Part shown: positions 24,646 through 36,067 of the stretch, in pieces
How the letters are laid out: each line of letters begins with the position of its first letter
Position numbering within the stretch: position 1 is the stretch's first letter
From: Gnetum montanum
Taxonomy: Eukaryota > Streptophyta > Gnetopsida > Gnetales > Gnetaceae
Length of the DNA stretch: 64,000 bases
NCBI GenBank assembly: GCA_015680685.1
Contig: MNCI01015002.1
Location: forward strand, 1-64,000
Direction of reading: 5' to 3'
Translations under genes and position numbers: made by a program
The notes under the pieces: model-generated
The model's input: only the letters and a program-made list of their open reading frames with translations
Database searches by the model: none
Told to the model about the DNA's origin: nothing

Positions 24646-27423
24646 CTCTTGCTCTCCATTTATGAATTTTTCAGCATTTTATTTTCATTCTAGCATTTTA
24701 CTTGGATTTTTTAAAATTTTTGCACATAACAATGCATTAACACTTATGTTTTTAGTGGAAACCCTTAACTATGCTCACCACTGTTGACACTATGCAAACA
24801 CTTAGGACTATTACTGCATCACATTTTGTAAATCCCCATTTGATCAACAAGACCATTCTGGGCATCCCATATCTACCTCTAGTAGGCCCTCATGTGAACA
24901 TAGGGTCAAAGTTGTGCATTTATGAACCTCCCGGTGTTTCCATTCCATCCATCGATGTTTTTGGTTGCTACTGTTGGCGACCATTTGGGACGCGACCGCC
25001 AACGAGTGTCCTCGAACAGGATTTAGGTGCCTATTGGTCTCTGGCAACACCAAGGCCCAGATACCTCCAAATAAACTCAGTAGTTAATGTGAGTATGTGT
25101 GTGTGCTGTTGCGGCGTGTGGTTGTGTAAAATGTAATAATTGCATTGTGTGTGAACTACAAATGACTTACTTTAAAGAGATTCAGCCAACTTTGCCAAGT
25201 ACTGTGAGTTCTTGAAAATTTCCTATTTTGTTCAACTGCCTAGTCTACGCGGTCCTTATAATACCTACTTGTAACAAATAAAATTTTGCAAAAACATTTG
25301 AGCACAACTCCGCAATCTACTCCTAATTTTCCCCAGAGAAAGAGATAGTTCCACAAGAAAACTAGAAATAGAGCAAGATTCGATGGAAATAAGCAGAAAA
25401 GAAAAGAAAGCAGATTTGTGTAGACCTCAAATATTTAAACAAGGTAAAATGACACGAGTAAACACTTCGCAATAAAGCTATCCCAAATTCAATATCTACG
25501 AATTGTTCAAACTTCCAAGGCTCAAACAAGCAATATCTTCAAGACAATCCTACTATGCTACCAAAAATTGCTGCGTAAACTACCACGTACGAGACTCCAT
25601 TTTGACTAGATAATAGATGTCAACGATTGCATTCAAACAGAACCTTTAAAAGACTTGACAATTTCTGATTGAAATACCACGGGAATTCACTTTAAAGATA
25701 AAAAGAAGCTATTCTGGTCCCATCAAAATACCAAAGATTTTCTGAACCCTCTCGACTACTGAATTGTTCAACGGCGTGACTACAAACAGAGGCTCTCTTA
25801 CAACAATCCCAATAGCAGTTCCCACACGTTGCACAATAACGAAATTTACTACTAAAATGCTCTTAAGGCTTTTAAACACAAGCGCTTCTATGGCAAAATT
25901 TTAATAGAAATTTCTATCGGGCAACAAGAACAATAAGAGCAATCTAAAAATCCCAAAATTACTTGCCAAGGATGATACTATCTAAACCACTAGCTAAACA
26001 ATTTAAACAAAACAAAAAATGAAATGCATAACTCACAGGACCATGACAAAGAGGCTGAAATCTTTATTCTAGCAAGCCATCTTGCAAGCAATCGTTCACA
26101 CTTTCTTCTTTACAAAATGCTCTTCTCCCAAGACTCAAAGTGTCTCCAAGTAAGAGCCCAAGTGCTAACTAGTAGCCTTCAAAATGTGATGTATGAGACC
26201 CCAAGTGTGATGTGAGAAGTGATGATTTTCCCTCCTTGACCCCTGAAGCCTTTTTATAGGGTTCAAAGGTAGGTAGGGAAGTTACATATTCAAAAATATC
26301 TCACCTAACTTCTCTCCCAAGTAACTTGGCCAACCAATTAGGAGATTACTTGCCCAACAAGTTAGGAGGTTACTTGCCCAACAAGTTAGGTAAGTTACAA
26401 CAATTTTGGGTGGTTTCAACCACCAAAGAGATAAAAAAGTTGCGGTTGACAAGTGTCCCATGTAGTTGCCAAGTGTCTTCATGTAGTTGCCAAGTGTCTT
26501 CATTCAGTTGCCAAGTGTCTTCATGGAGATAAACAAGTTGTAGGTGACAAGTGTCCCATGCAAATGACAAGTGGCCATTGTGGAGATAAAGAGGCTATAG
26601 TTGACAAGTGGCCTTTTTAATGGTTACAAACATCATGGATTAAGGCTAGGAAGTTACAACTTCCACATAAAGTTACAATTATATAAATAAAAGCTATGGT
26701 TGGAAATGTCCATAAATCCCCCTTTTTATAGGATGTTAAACAAATATCCCATAACTTTCTTTTTCTTTTGAAATCTTAAAATATTTTATTTAAATCATAT
26801 TTTAGTTAAATCATAGTAATAGAGATAGTAATTATAGTAAATATATATCTATTGGCCCCTAACTTGACAAAATTAAATATATATCTATGGACCACGTATG
26901 ATCTTTATAATTGGTCAAAAAAAACTGTTAACAATATTAAATGCTTCATGATGTGCTGTACAAGTTTACCCCCTGCCACTGTAAAATAGACTTGCTTGTC
27001 AGAGAAACATCTAGTTTAACATTTGATCTTCCCCCTTCAATATCTCCCTCCTTTCTAGTCCTTGAGGATGAAGTTAAGATATTTAGTTCTTTCTTTTCAT
27101 TTTCATCATTTTCTTTTTTTTACATCATCCTTGAATTCACGGCTGCCACTACTCCTTGAAGTTACACTTTTTCTGGATTCCCTGAAAGATGAAATTGGTC
27201 CTGAAACTATGCGAGAGAAGTCACTGATGGAAATTTCCGTGTCATCAGGATCTTACTTTATATCTTCTTTTGTTTTGTGCATCTCCTGAAGACTGACAAG
27301 CTGGAAATAGGCACCTTTGGGAATTGCCATTAACTTTTTCAACTATCAAATTGCAAAAACTTTTAACCAGTTTTATCATGCCAACCTGTTCCATGAAATG
27401 GCCAAAATGTGCCAACAGCTACA
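24646..27423. other. unassigned segment between element C right LTR and the E2 gag junction, possibly a nested LTR
   Basis: Not present beside the left LTR. The part from about 24980 to 26935 looks less decayed, with more CpG than its neighbours. Read on the minus strand it starts TGTTAACAG near 26935 and has a TATA-like CCTATAAAAAGG at about 26254-26265, as a gypsy or copia LTR might. At 24973-25003 there is a small inverted repeat GTTGGCG/CGCCAAC. The final 490 bp (26936-27423) ends in CA at the target-site junction. No coding domain was recognised; the plus frame at 24771-25136 matches nothing I know. Confidence 0.4.
26335..26530 (+). repeat. two short minisatellites
   Basis: 26340-26395 holds about two and a half 24-bp units (GGTTACTTGCCCAACAAGTT). 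26443-26530 holds four units of 21 bp (GTTGCCAAGTGTCTTCATGT), followed by diverged units up to about 26620. Confidence 0.85.
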
Positions 27424-27428
27424 ATACT

Positions 27429-27950
27429 CCTACTAGCCAACAAGGGTTCATCATCATTAGATATGTCTTGGTGATAATCTCCATTTCTATTTGTCTAATA
27501 GTAATCGTCTTGTATATGCTTACTTTGATGCCTTGCATCTTGTCTTTTATCTCTATTTCTATTTTCATCTTGATCCCTTAATGGAGCTCTATCTCTATAC
27601 CTATGTTTATCTTCATCAAAACTAGACATTAAAGATGAAGAGAAAGATGGTGAAGTGGGAGAACTGTCATGGCTCCTATATCTCCTCATATGATCCCTTG
27701 ACTTATCTCTTCTAGGTTTGGAGAAGATCCTAGGCCTTGAGGCCCTCCTTGTTCTAGAACTTACTCCATCCCCTCTAGAAGTTTCTACATTAGTTGAAAA
27801 AAGTCTTTGAATATAGTAAGGATGTAAGTGAGCACATGAGAATTTTGTATTTAGTGACTTAGTCCAATTCATTTCAATATATACCCTACAATTTTTCTTA
27901 CAAGTGTTCTCATCATATGATAGATTATCAGCTCTATGTGAAGAAGACAT
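27429..27950 (-). pseudogene. gag: E2 gag, N-terminal portion
   Basis: Starts ATG at 27950 with MSSSHRADNLSYDENT, the same N-terminus as E5 (39414) and E6 (40872). It runs through a serine-, arginine- and aspartate-rich region (YRSHDSSPTSPSFSSSL, DEDKHRYRDRAPLRDQDENR). At the left it reaches the segment for EPLLAS, where it is cut by the insertion and continues at 9994. Confidence 0.75.
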
Positions 27951-28044
27951 ATTTTTAGTTAATAATGTGTATGTGGCTTAAACTATTAATTTCTTCTAAA
28001 AGATAAATCATTAATGCTTTAACAATGATCATTTATAATATAAC

Positions 28045-28959
28045 TGATCAATGGCTAGGTATTCCAACACTCTACCATATAAGTCATGAGCACACGCAAG
28101 TGACCAGATTATAATCCATGAATGAACAATGTACGTATGCTAGTGGTTTATAGTTGGTTCATGATCATTATCTTCTCATGTTGAGTTAATGAAGTGAGAG
28201 TAGTATGATTTAACTTTTGGTGAGGTATATGATATTATGATGTTGTGGGCTCAAATTAATCCTAAATGCTTCCATAATAAAAATCAAAATAAAATCTATA
28301 TCTAGATGATAATAGAAATATAAATCTATTCTAGCCTATGGAAATAAGCATTTATTCCTAGCTTGTTGTACACATCATGGGCTCCCATAACCATTACTGG
28401 GATTACCAAGTGAATCCACTACTAAGTGAATTAAGTGAAGGCATTACCGGGCTACCAAATGATTACCCTTAATTCTCAAAACTCATGGTACTTATTCCAC
28501 CTTACTAACAAACAGTGGTTAGTAAAGTACATAGGAAATGTAAAGAATTAAACTAAGGTAAACATATTAAAGAAATGAAAATTAAACTAAAGAAAATGAT
28601 TGAGTAAGAGGAAATGAATCAAGTGTACTACTATAATGATGAAAAAAAATCTCAATCTTTATTTTTGGCCATGAATTGTACCCAAGTATAATCCACTCGA
28701 ACAAAAATTTTGTATAAGTATTTAACACCACACTATGGGAATTCACTTCTAATTCTAACTCTAAGTCATGAAAATAAACTACAAGAATGTCACTAAAGGT
28801 ACAATGAAAATTGTTTCGTTGATGCGACTAAGTATTGGCATTTATAGGGGTAACTATGGCCCACTACATGGAATCAACAATGACGTATGTAGACCTACGA
28901 TGTCATAAATGTGATATCATAGATACAATATCGTAGCTTATAAAAAACAAGTTTTATCA
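28045..28959 (-). repeat. family E LTR shared by E2 (5' LTR) and B1 (3' LTR)
   Basis: The left edge TGATCAATGGCTAGGTATTC aligns with the TGATGAGTGGCGAGGTACCC start of other copies. The right edge TTTTATCA is followed by TAGCCCCACAAC, the PPT complement of the element to the right. On the left it abuts E2 gag leader directly, without a PBS. Confidence 0.65.
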
Positions 28960-29199
28960 TAGCCCCACAACTAATTGGAAACTTATCCTTAAGTTAAAAT
29001 AAAAGGAGGATAAAGTTCCTTACAAAATTGTGAGGTGTACTTAGACTTTGACATGACTATTTATATACATAACTACTTAACTCTAAATGCCACATTGTGG
29101 TTCAAGTGGTGTTTTACAAATTTATCATACATTGTATTATGGACACACACATGATGACAAGATAAAATAAAATAAAATGGAAAAGCTCAATGTAGCCTC

Positions 29200-30527
29200 A
29201 TGTTCTTCATGGTGGTGGCTCCTCCATCAGCTTCTTTCCTTTATCATTGGACTTTACAATTTGATATTTGTTGAGTAGCACCTGATGTTTTTCCCCTTCT
29301 AATCTAGGATCATGTACCATCTAGGTGAATTTTGCAATTATTTCTTATGTCAATACTTCCCATGAACATAACAGTTGTGGAAACATCTTGATTGCTTTTA
29401 CATACTAGGCTATAAAATACCTTATTTTTGCAATTTTTATGTTTGCAAACTCTTTTTCATGCATGGAATATACTGTAACTACTTGTTGTTCTATCTTATT
29501 CCTTGGTCTACCTACTGTAAGCATGGCTAGATTAGCATACTAAAGGTTTGCTAATCCTATGTATTTTGTGAGATCTTCAATACGCAAGTTCCTATTCATC
29601 AATTCAGCTTGGTAGACATGGGTGAGGCTATCTAGGATCGATTTCCAATTAGGTGTTTGTGTAGTGATGGAATTGATTTTGACTTTGACTATTCAGATTT
29701 TTTTTTCTATTAATTTGTTTGTACATGCCCACCTAGTTTCTAAAGTTTTCCTTAACCCTTTCATTTTTTTAACCTCATTCTACCACATGCAAATATCAAT
29801 AGTTAAATTCTAGCAGATTGTATAGACTTCTTTCATTAATTGACTTTTATTTTCTCTGGCCAATTTTCTCATAGCTTGGTTGACTCTAGAAAATTGTTCT
29901 CTTAGTTGATGGATGCTTTCCTTAAGAACATTCTTTTGTTTCTCTATGTTTTTCAATCTTATATTATTTGTAGCAATCCTTTTTAATTTTTCTTTTCTTT
30001 TAGGTTAGTTAGTGCTTTGGCATGTGCATAAGTTTGTGTTCATCCACTTATGCATTTCATTTTGCCTTTTCCTTTGCCATCTCTACTTGGATGTTCCTAG
30101 CTATCAGTTGAGTTGCTTGTTCAGTTTTGAATTTATCTAGCTACTTTGGCACTACATATTGTGTAGGATCTCTTCTTTCCACTCGTAGGCCTACTCATTT
30201 AGCTTGCAATCTTTGCATTTTATTTTCTACATGCTCAACTCTTATTTTAACCATTACCATCTTACCCTTTTTTGAGATTAGATTTGACTAGATTGTAGTA
30301 ATATCACTATAGATATTAAAGAGATTTTGCATCACTTGGCCTATCTATAATAGTAAATCTAGGATATCTTCATACTCTAATAGGGGATAGACATACTAGC
30401 TAATATTTTAACATCTTTGGCTCCAAAAATCTCTATTGGTGGTACAACAAGAACATTGAATGATTCTTTTATGCAATCTGTGATGACTTCTACTACTTTT
30501 GCTACATCTTGATGTTGCATTACCACT
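29200..30527 (-). pseudogene. B1 ORF-B, C-terminal coiled-coil part
   Basis: Aligns with 50930-52370 of E4 in the same orientation; for example ACATTGAATGATTCTTT is shared by both. In E4 this part encodes a charged, coiled-coil-like protein. Here it is full of stops. It is cut at 30527 by E3 and resumes at 36919. Confidence 0.6.
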
Positions 30528-31507
30528 TGATGAGTGATGAGATACCCCTACACACAATCATACAAATCACAAGCATTCACGCATGATCTAATCGAATTCC
30601 ATGGATGGGACTAGTTGTGGCATCTAGATTGTTAAGCTTTGATCATAGTTCATTATCTTCCCACTTGAACTAGTGGTAGCTTGTCATATATGGTTTAACC
30701 CAAAGTGAGGCATATGATATTTTTTCTAATTTTATGCTACTCCTGGTGACGGTAAAAATGCAAAGTAATTAAACTAATAGACAATGGAAAGTTAAATCTA
30801 ACTAGCCTATGTGTGATGATTGTCTACCCTTAATTATTTGTATACATCTTGGACTTCATGAGATTACTTCTGGGATGGCCAAGCATATATTACTGGATAT
30901 ACCAAACAATACACTTCCAGGTTACCAAGTACTTCCACTTAAATGCTCATGGTTAAGGCGTACACATTCCACTTAATATTAGAAATAGTAAATAGCAATA
31001 AAGAAAGACATTTAACTAAAGAAAGTAATAAATAATTAACAATTAAAAGCAATAATAATCTAATTGATTACTACAATGATGGGAGTAATCTTGATATTTA
31101 TTGCCAGTCATGTAATGTGTCCAAGTACGTCACACTCAAATAAAGGTATTGTACAATTACAAACATCACACTGCAGGCATGCACTAGAAATAACAGACTC
31201 TATACGAAAGAAATTAAAAACTAACTTGAAAAATAACTCAAAACAAAAGCCCAAGTGTTATATTTATAGGCTAGAGTATATACCTTAATGTTGGATACTC
31301 AATGTTACATCTAGGCCCCAACATCATTTACACAACATTGCAACCCTAACATCATGTACACGACATCATGGCCTTAACGTTGTGTACATGACATCGTGAC
31401 CCTAATGTCACATACTTGACATTCGAGCAAATAGGAAACAACAATTCATCAGATGTCAAGGCTTTGATCTCAAGGCTCCAATGTCAAGATAGGTAAATCA
31501 TGACTCA
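30528..31507 (-). repeat. E3 3' LTR
   Basis: 980 bp, from TGATGAG to CTCATCA. TATAAATA on the minus strand at 31261-31268. U3 repeats at about 31285-31500 use units like AACATCATGTACACGACATC. It is longer than the 5' LTR because it keeps a stretch near 30927-30985 that is missing in the 5' LTR and has extra U3 repeat units. Confidence 0.85.
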
Positions 31508-33480
31508 TCATACCCCCATGACTGAATGAAATCTCATCCTTGAGTTAAAAAAAATGAAGAATAAGTTTCTTACAAAATATTGGGTGGGTATGGTATTATT
31601 AACTAACATACAAACTAACTTAGGTGGAATAGAAAAACGTTGAGGGCCCAAGTGTACAAAGTTACAAGTTTTACAAAATTAGGTATTCATGATAAGAGAA
31701 GTGAAAACACCCTAGAAAACAAACTGCAATCCAACACCTCTTGGCATCCAAAGAGAGAGATAGAAGATCCAAAAATCATGAATGGTCCTTGTCACAAGGT
31801 GCTTCTGCATCATACTTGGTGAAGATAGTCTTACCTTCATTTCATGCTTCCCATTGCAATCACAACAGAATCATCAATTAGTATGTAAGGTGTAGCACAT
31901 AATTGTTAAGTACCTTGTCTCTTCAATGGTTACACTCAACTAGGTTGTGATTGTGATAGATTAATTTCTTTAAAAGTGTTAGAGGGAAGGATGAAAAATA
32001 GGGTTAAATAAATAAGCAGTCCATTAAATTTGAAAAATTTTAATACAAGGAAATATTTGAAGGAGTTGTAAGAATTCACAATAGTAAAAAGAAAAGTTCA
32101 CTAAAAAATGTTGTGAAGATGTGCACAATTGGATATCATTAATTGGATAAACAAAAATATTTGATTGTAAGAGTGTCTAAGGATAAAGAACTTAACTAAT
32201 TCAACTAAAAGATATGCAAGTGGGTCCTCCTCAAAGTAGGCACAGGCCTTTTATTCCCTTGCATAACTTCAAACCAAAGAGTTTGTGGGCTCTATGGATG
32301 ATTAATGATTACAGAAGGTTAAGTACAAAAACATAAAAGAAACTAACAAAAAATTCTGATGCATCAAACCAATATATTGAATCAAGAACATGAAACCAAT
32401 AGTGAGGTAAAACATGGAAAGCATAAATGGATGAGAGAGATTGAAATGGAGTTCCTAATTAAGGTTACATGAAGTCCCTTGTGGATTTTGTGGTTAAATG
32501 ACTTGATAGGATCCATCCTTAGTCTAGACCAAAACCAACCACGTTTAGTGACTTCACATCGACATTCTAAGACTAGTCCATCCCCCAAGACACAAGAGTG
32601 CTCCCATAGAATAATCACCATTCCTTATTAGAGAAGACGTAGGAAGTGAGGAAGGGCCTTAGTTAGAAGGGACTAGTCCCATAACTAGTGCTTATAGCCG
32701 ATTTATTCTATCTAAGGGGTGTGCTTTTAATTCCCATTGTTTTTTATTTTCTTGAAATGGAAACCACACCATGCAAATACACATGCATTTATTTTTTCCA
32801 AGGGATGTGCTTTGAATTTTCATCATTTTTTATTTTTTTTGACAAGAACCACAGCATGCAAGGACTTATTCAACTTCCTTTTATTAGTTGACATTGAATG
32901 GTAAGAAATCTATGAAAACACACATGTACCCAAGAAAATAGAAAGGCACAAAGAATATCAAATTCCATTGAATTCAAACCCTATTCAAACCTTTAAATCC
33001 TTCCCAATTTTGAAAACTACCAAAGTCACAAATTTATCAAAGTTGTGTTAATGAAAAAGGGACTACACATTTTCAAAATAAGAAAAACCATAGAGTTTGT
33101 GGATGGGTGGATGTCATGTACTCATTGCCTATTGCATAAATAAGAAGCCATTTCCTAATCATTCATAAAGAAATTCAAAGCCAGAAACCAAACACCAACA
33201 ATAAAATAACCAAATAATACATACCACCATTAAGCAATGCATTACCACTGTATCTGGCACTTATTAACAAAAACTTAGAAAATCACACCAAAATAAAAGA
33301 AAGTGTAAAATATTCAAGAAATAGTAAATGTACTAATGATGGTGTAAAGTAAAAATTAGAAAAGATTAATAGCATGAAAGCAAGAAGATGTAAAATAATG
33401 TGTTAAACAAAAAGTTGTAAAATAAAAAGATGAAAGAAAACTTAAGAATCCTGAAGACTATAATGGGGGATAACCCCCAC
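31508..33480 (-). other. E3 PPT and noncoding spacer
   Basis: PPT complement TACCCCCATG at 31508-31517. The remainder lacks coding signals. 32650-32735 is the block shared with E1 and E2, and part of it (TTTTTTCCAAGGGATGTGCT) is repeated at 32794-32813. 32220-32300 resembles 54535-54615 of E4 (GTGGRTCCTCC motif). Confidence 0.6.
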
Positions 33481-35940
33481 AACTAAAGATTCGGCCTTGA
33501 CAAGGATTAATAAGTGGATAAATAGGGTTCTTGCATGTATAAAATGTTGGGAACCTTTCATGCCCCAGCCACTGGGTGTCTATTTTTGGTGTGTTGGCTA
33601 GGTAGAAAAATTGTTGGTCACACACTTGATGATTAAATGTATGATGGGTTAGGGTATGAGGTGTGTTAACATTATAGATGGTTGGCCCATGATTGCACCC
33701 TTAATTGTGATATGGTATGGATGGATTTATTTGTCTTCCCACCCTATTAGATTCGTTAGTTGGATGTGGGATTAGAGTACGAACAGATGGTGGCCCTTGT
33801 GTATGATCAGAGGACATTAATTTAGAAGAGGAAGTTGGTGCACTAGGCTAGCCTTGTTTTGGCTCAGATGATTCTATGGGTTCATGAATGGTTTTCTTTG
33901 GCTTATGGCTTTTCCTCCAAAATGGATGTTTCTAGCATTGTGGTTGGGACCCACTAGTGTCAGCATGTCTATGCACATTTGTAGCAATAGTGGCACTCAG
34001 TCATTGATACTGTGGTGCTAAACCTTCCTAAGTTACTAGTGATGGCATTAGAGGAGGTTAATTATGAAAATATCAAGGGTAAGTTGGATGGTAAGAGGCA
34101 CGAGGTGGTAATCCTTTAGGGGATTTCATGTATTGATGGTACTTGAGAGAGTGGTAGTGGCGATTTGAAGTGAAGGAAGCTGAACTAGTTGGAGCAATAG
34201 GGTGTTGAACATAATATCCATGTGGTTTTAGTGGATATGGCTGATTTGGTGGTGGCCTTCCCCATAATTGTGGTTATTTCCATTGCAATTGATGACTATC
34301 TTGAGGCTAGTAACAAGTCTCCCTAAGATGATACGGTCGGTTGTGGGATTGTCTATAATTACCTTGTGGGAGAGGAAATCTCCAGGGCATGTGCTTTTGC
34401 ACAAAATTTAGATTTAAGACACCTGCCCAATACTCCTATAGATGTAACAACACTAGGAAATGGCCCTTTTAATGATCATATATGCAGATGTCACATCCAT
34501 TATCTTTGTCTGTGATTGAGCCTTTAGCCTTACTTTCGTCGGCCACTTTTCTCGTCAGCCAAAAAGTGTTTGTGAGTGTTTCTTGATTTTGTGTCCTCTA
34601 TTTATCATGATCGCCTAGTTTATGTTGCATGATCTTATCTAGGACCATCTCAATAATATTTGTGACATGTTCATTTATCCATTTGGACATCCTATTAAAA
34701 TTTACTTCTAAATCATCAATAGACTCCTTCATCAGTAAGGTTTGTTGTGGGATCATCTTATCGAGAGTGGCTTCATTTTCCTCACCATAAATTTGGACCT
34801 CCTTTGATTGAAGAGTTGGGTTCCATTAATGTTTCTTAACATTCTCCCATTTGCACATCTCTCCTTCTTATTTTTCCACATGCTCTATTATCTCTTTGAT
34901 CTAATGCGCTTGAAGCTTGTATAATTGCCTTAGGACATACATCCCAACAATCACCCTTGTTTCATTGCAAAGCCCATCTATGATGTGGTAAAGTTGCTCT
35001 TCCTTAGAGAAACCATGGCCTAGGCATCAATTTGGTAAGCCATAATATCTATCTAAGGCCATGTCCAAGGGTTCATGTTATTCTTGTTTCCACTCTTGGA
35101 TTTGTCTCCTCAGATGAGACACTCTTTTATAATTTTGGTATTTTTCATTAAAAAGTTCTAGCATTGTAAACCATCATTGGATTGAGTTTGATCTCAACAA
35201 TCTATACCACACTTAGGCTTTATCAATTAGTACCCTAGGAAAGAGCTTAAGCTTTTACCATCCACTTTCAATGTTATAGTAAGCACAAGCATCATGGAAG
35301 CTTGTAAATGCTATTGTGGGTTTGAATCATAGCCTCTTGAAAATTTTGGAATATTATTCATGTCTAGCTTAGATAAACGACTCTTATTATGATGCCTGTG
35401 AGATATCTTAATGGCCTCTATGATATCTATTAGGCTCTTAGTCGCCAATAGGGATTCATTGTCATCAAACACATTGTGAGGGAATTTTCTATCTCTATTT
35501 TTTTGATCTTGATGATGTTGTCTTTAACCTTTCCCGTGGGTTTGATTTTAGTTTGTAGTCTAACCCTTTACTGGAGCTCTATCTCTATACCTATGTTCAT
35601 CTTCATTAGAACTAGAATTTGAGGGGGAAGAGGAAGATGAGAAACTATAAGAATTGACATGGCTTCTATGATGTTCCTTAAGGTCCCTTGGTTTATCATT
35701 TCTAGTTTTTGAGGAGGTCTTAGGCCTTGAGGCCTTCCATATTTTAGGACCTATGTCATCTCTTCTAACATTGTTTGCCTTAGGTGAAAGTAGTCTTTGG
35801 GTGTTTTTAGGATGGTCATGATCATAATAAACCCCTGCATAATGTTGATCACTCCAATCTTTGTCATCATATATTGCATTATTTCTCCAATAAATGTGTT
35901 CACTATAACATGCATTGTCATTTCTGTGTGGAAGAGACAT
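33481..35940 (-). pseudogene. gag: E3 gag
   Basis: ATG at 35940 (MSLPHRNDNACYSEH). The open piece 35560-35940 has the DEHRYRDRAP tail also seen in E2 and E5. The gag core lies near 35000-35420, recognisable by parallel sequence with E4 57204-57560 but interrupted by stops. The C-terminal region around 33800-34500 aligns with E4 55870-56560. Frameshifted throughout. Confidence 0.65.
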
Positions 35941-36049
35941 TGTTCTTGATTTATGGTGTGTGTGAGCTAGGAGTTTCTGAAAGAAATATCATTAATACCT
36001 TTTACAATGATTGTGTATAATATAATCTAATCTAGATAACTAACCCCAT

Positions 36050-36067
36050 CCCTTGTAATGGTACCAA
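36050..36067 (-). other. E3 primer binding site
   Basis: Minus strand TTGGTACCATTACAAGGG next to the LTR edge at 36068; same position as in E1 with a few changes. Confidence 0.7.

Larger units (their letters stand above)
9995..27423 (+). mobile_element. Element C: Tat-like Ty3/gypsy retrotransposon with extra right-hand sequence, inserted in E2 gag
   Basis: Left LTR 9995 to about 11370, right LTR 23235 to about 24645 by mutual similarity, and decayed plus-strand pol at 17975-21470. The insertion into E2 gag runs from TG at 9995 to CA at 27423 and is flanked by ATGCT (9990-9994) and ATACT (27424-27428), a duplication with one mismatch. Sequence from 24646 to 27423 has no counterpart next to the left LTR. 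It may be a longer LTR tail, a nested element, or both. No gag or protease was recognised; instead 12.2-15.6 kb holds an antisense spliced-gene remnant. Confidence 0.7.
4929..28959 (-). mobile_element. E2: family E LTR retrotransposon split by element C
   Basis: Minus-strand element. Pieces: 3' LTR remainder 4929-5669 (cut by E1), PPT, noncoding spacer 5670-8284, gag C-terminal half 8285-9994, then the 17.4-kb insertion 9995-27423, gag N-terminal half 27424-27950, and 5' LTR 28045-28959. The two gag halves fit together at the insertion point when compared with the uninterrupted gag around 39900-39990. The PBS and about 25 further bases between gag and the 5' LTR are missing. Confidence 0.7.

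Noticed and set aside
24973-24992. TTGGCGACCATTTGGGAC looks like a PBS after the right LTR
   Set aside because: A PBS should follow the left LTR, not the right one. The similarity may be chance or belong to another element; only the small inverted repeat is certain.
24771-25136. 121-residue plus-strand frame with a near-normal amino acid mix
   Set aside because: No recognised domain, spans the border of two unrelated segments and has no counterpart near the left LTR.
26335-26530. Regular 21- and 24-bp repeats, considered as a CRISPR-like array
   Set aside because: Units are directly adjacent without unique spacers; a minisatellite in a plant context.
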